Shown one piece after another: positions 63,923-64,000 of a stretch of 64,000 nt of DNA. The notes below the pieces were generated by a model. That model was not told the origin of the DNA. It searched no databases and saw nothing but the letters and a program-made list of their open reading frames with translations. A program made the translations under genes and the position numbers. Within the stretch, counting starts at the first letter, position 1; every line of letters begins with the position of its first letter. The stretch is from JAICJR01 sp963848495 (GTDB taxonomy: Bacteria > Actinomycetota > Thermoleophilia > Solirubrobacterales > Thermoleophilaceae), in assembly GCA_963848495.1 (NCBI GenBank), contig CAWKDV010000002.1, forward strand, positions 1,240,001 through 1,304,000, in the 5' to 3' direction.

Positions 63923-64000
63923 GTCGAATCTCTACCAGCCATGGGGGGCTTTGTCACCCCACCAGGGGGTGCGCGGAGCCCATCCGCGAGCGGTCGCGCG

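Overview
The window is GC-rich (around 70%) and densely coded, with GTG and TTG starts, many 1-14 bp gene overlaps and TANNNT -10 boxes a few bases before start codons. Gene content (CtaC/D/A/B oxidase operon, Aquifex-type aconitase, collagen-like secreted protein with a GGGAYAA leader, HD-GYP and GGDEF-EAL proteins, C39 exporter) points to an actinobacterium, most likely class Thermoleophilia (Solirubrobacterales or a relative). That placement is inference from style and gene content.

Layout. 1-5.4 kb: end of a GH15 glycosidase, a VOC protein, an FAD oxidoreductase, a YbdK-type carboxylate-amine ligase and an unknown membrane protein behind a strong promoter. 5.3-9.9 kb: ctaC-ctaD-ctaA-ctaB on the minus strand, ctaB broken by two +1 frameshifts. 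9.9-25.6 kb: mixed metabolism, including an enoyl-CoA hydratase, an unusual SCP2-SCP2-R2lox fusion, an anti-sigma-type ATPase, PAP2 and LPG-synthase-like membrane proteins, thioredoxin reductase, a UbiE-like methyltransferase next to a UbiA-like membrane protein, a PHP hydrolase, a PfkB kinase and acnA. 25.6-40.7 kb: GGDEF-EAL protein, second aconitase, GT2 plus GT39 glycosyltransferases, secreted esterase, two-component pair separated by a long palindrome, MOSC protein, P450 and HD-GYP protein. 40.7-47.3 kb: alcohol dehydrogenase, 3-hydroxyacyl-CoA dehydrogenase, acyl-CoA dehydrogenase and thiolase, which with the enoyl-CoA hydratase at 11 kb cover fatty-acyl-CoA degradation; a secreted glycosidase lies among them. 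47.3-55.8 kb: housekeeping and stress genes (sulfurtransferase, CoA-type Nudix, nicotinamidase, OsmC, cobalamin adenosyltransferase, DUF1015), then a collagen-like protein and a CAP-domain protein, both frameshifted.

55.9-58.2 kb is a small accessory island: a 42-nt 5' fragment of tRNA-Pro on the left, an intact tRNA-Pro(UGG) on the right, and between them a DprA/Smf-like gene plus a zinc-finger phosphoribosyltransferase gene in one transcription unit. This pair resembles the ShosTA toxin-antitoxin defence family. 58.4-63.9 kb holds a tightly overlapping three-gene minus-strand operon: an FHA Ser/Thr kinase (with GFG in place of DFG), a PpiC/parvulin-like protein and a double cNMP-binding, C39-peptidase ABC exporter. 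It looks like a regulated peptide processing and export system whose substrate peptide is not visible here.

Two features cut across the window. Tandem repeats with an invariant 7-bp period but differing units sit in seven intergenic spots, mostly at the 3' ends of genes. In five spots a TGA in consecutive units gives stops in all three frames. All four frameshifts found are explained by one extra G or C, which suggests consensus sequence errors rather than gene decay.
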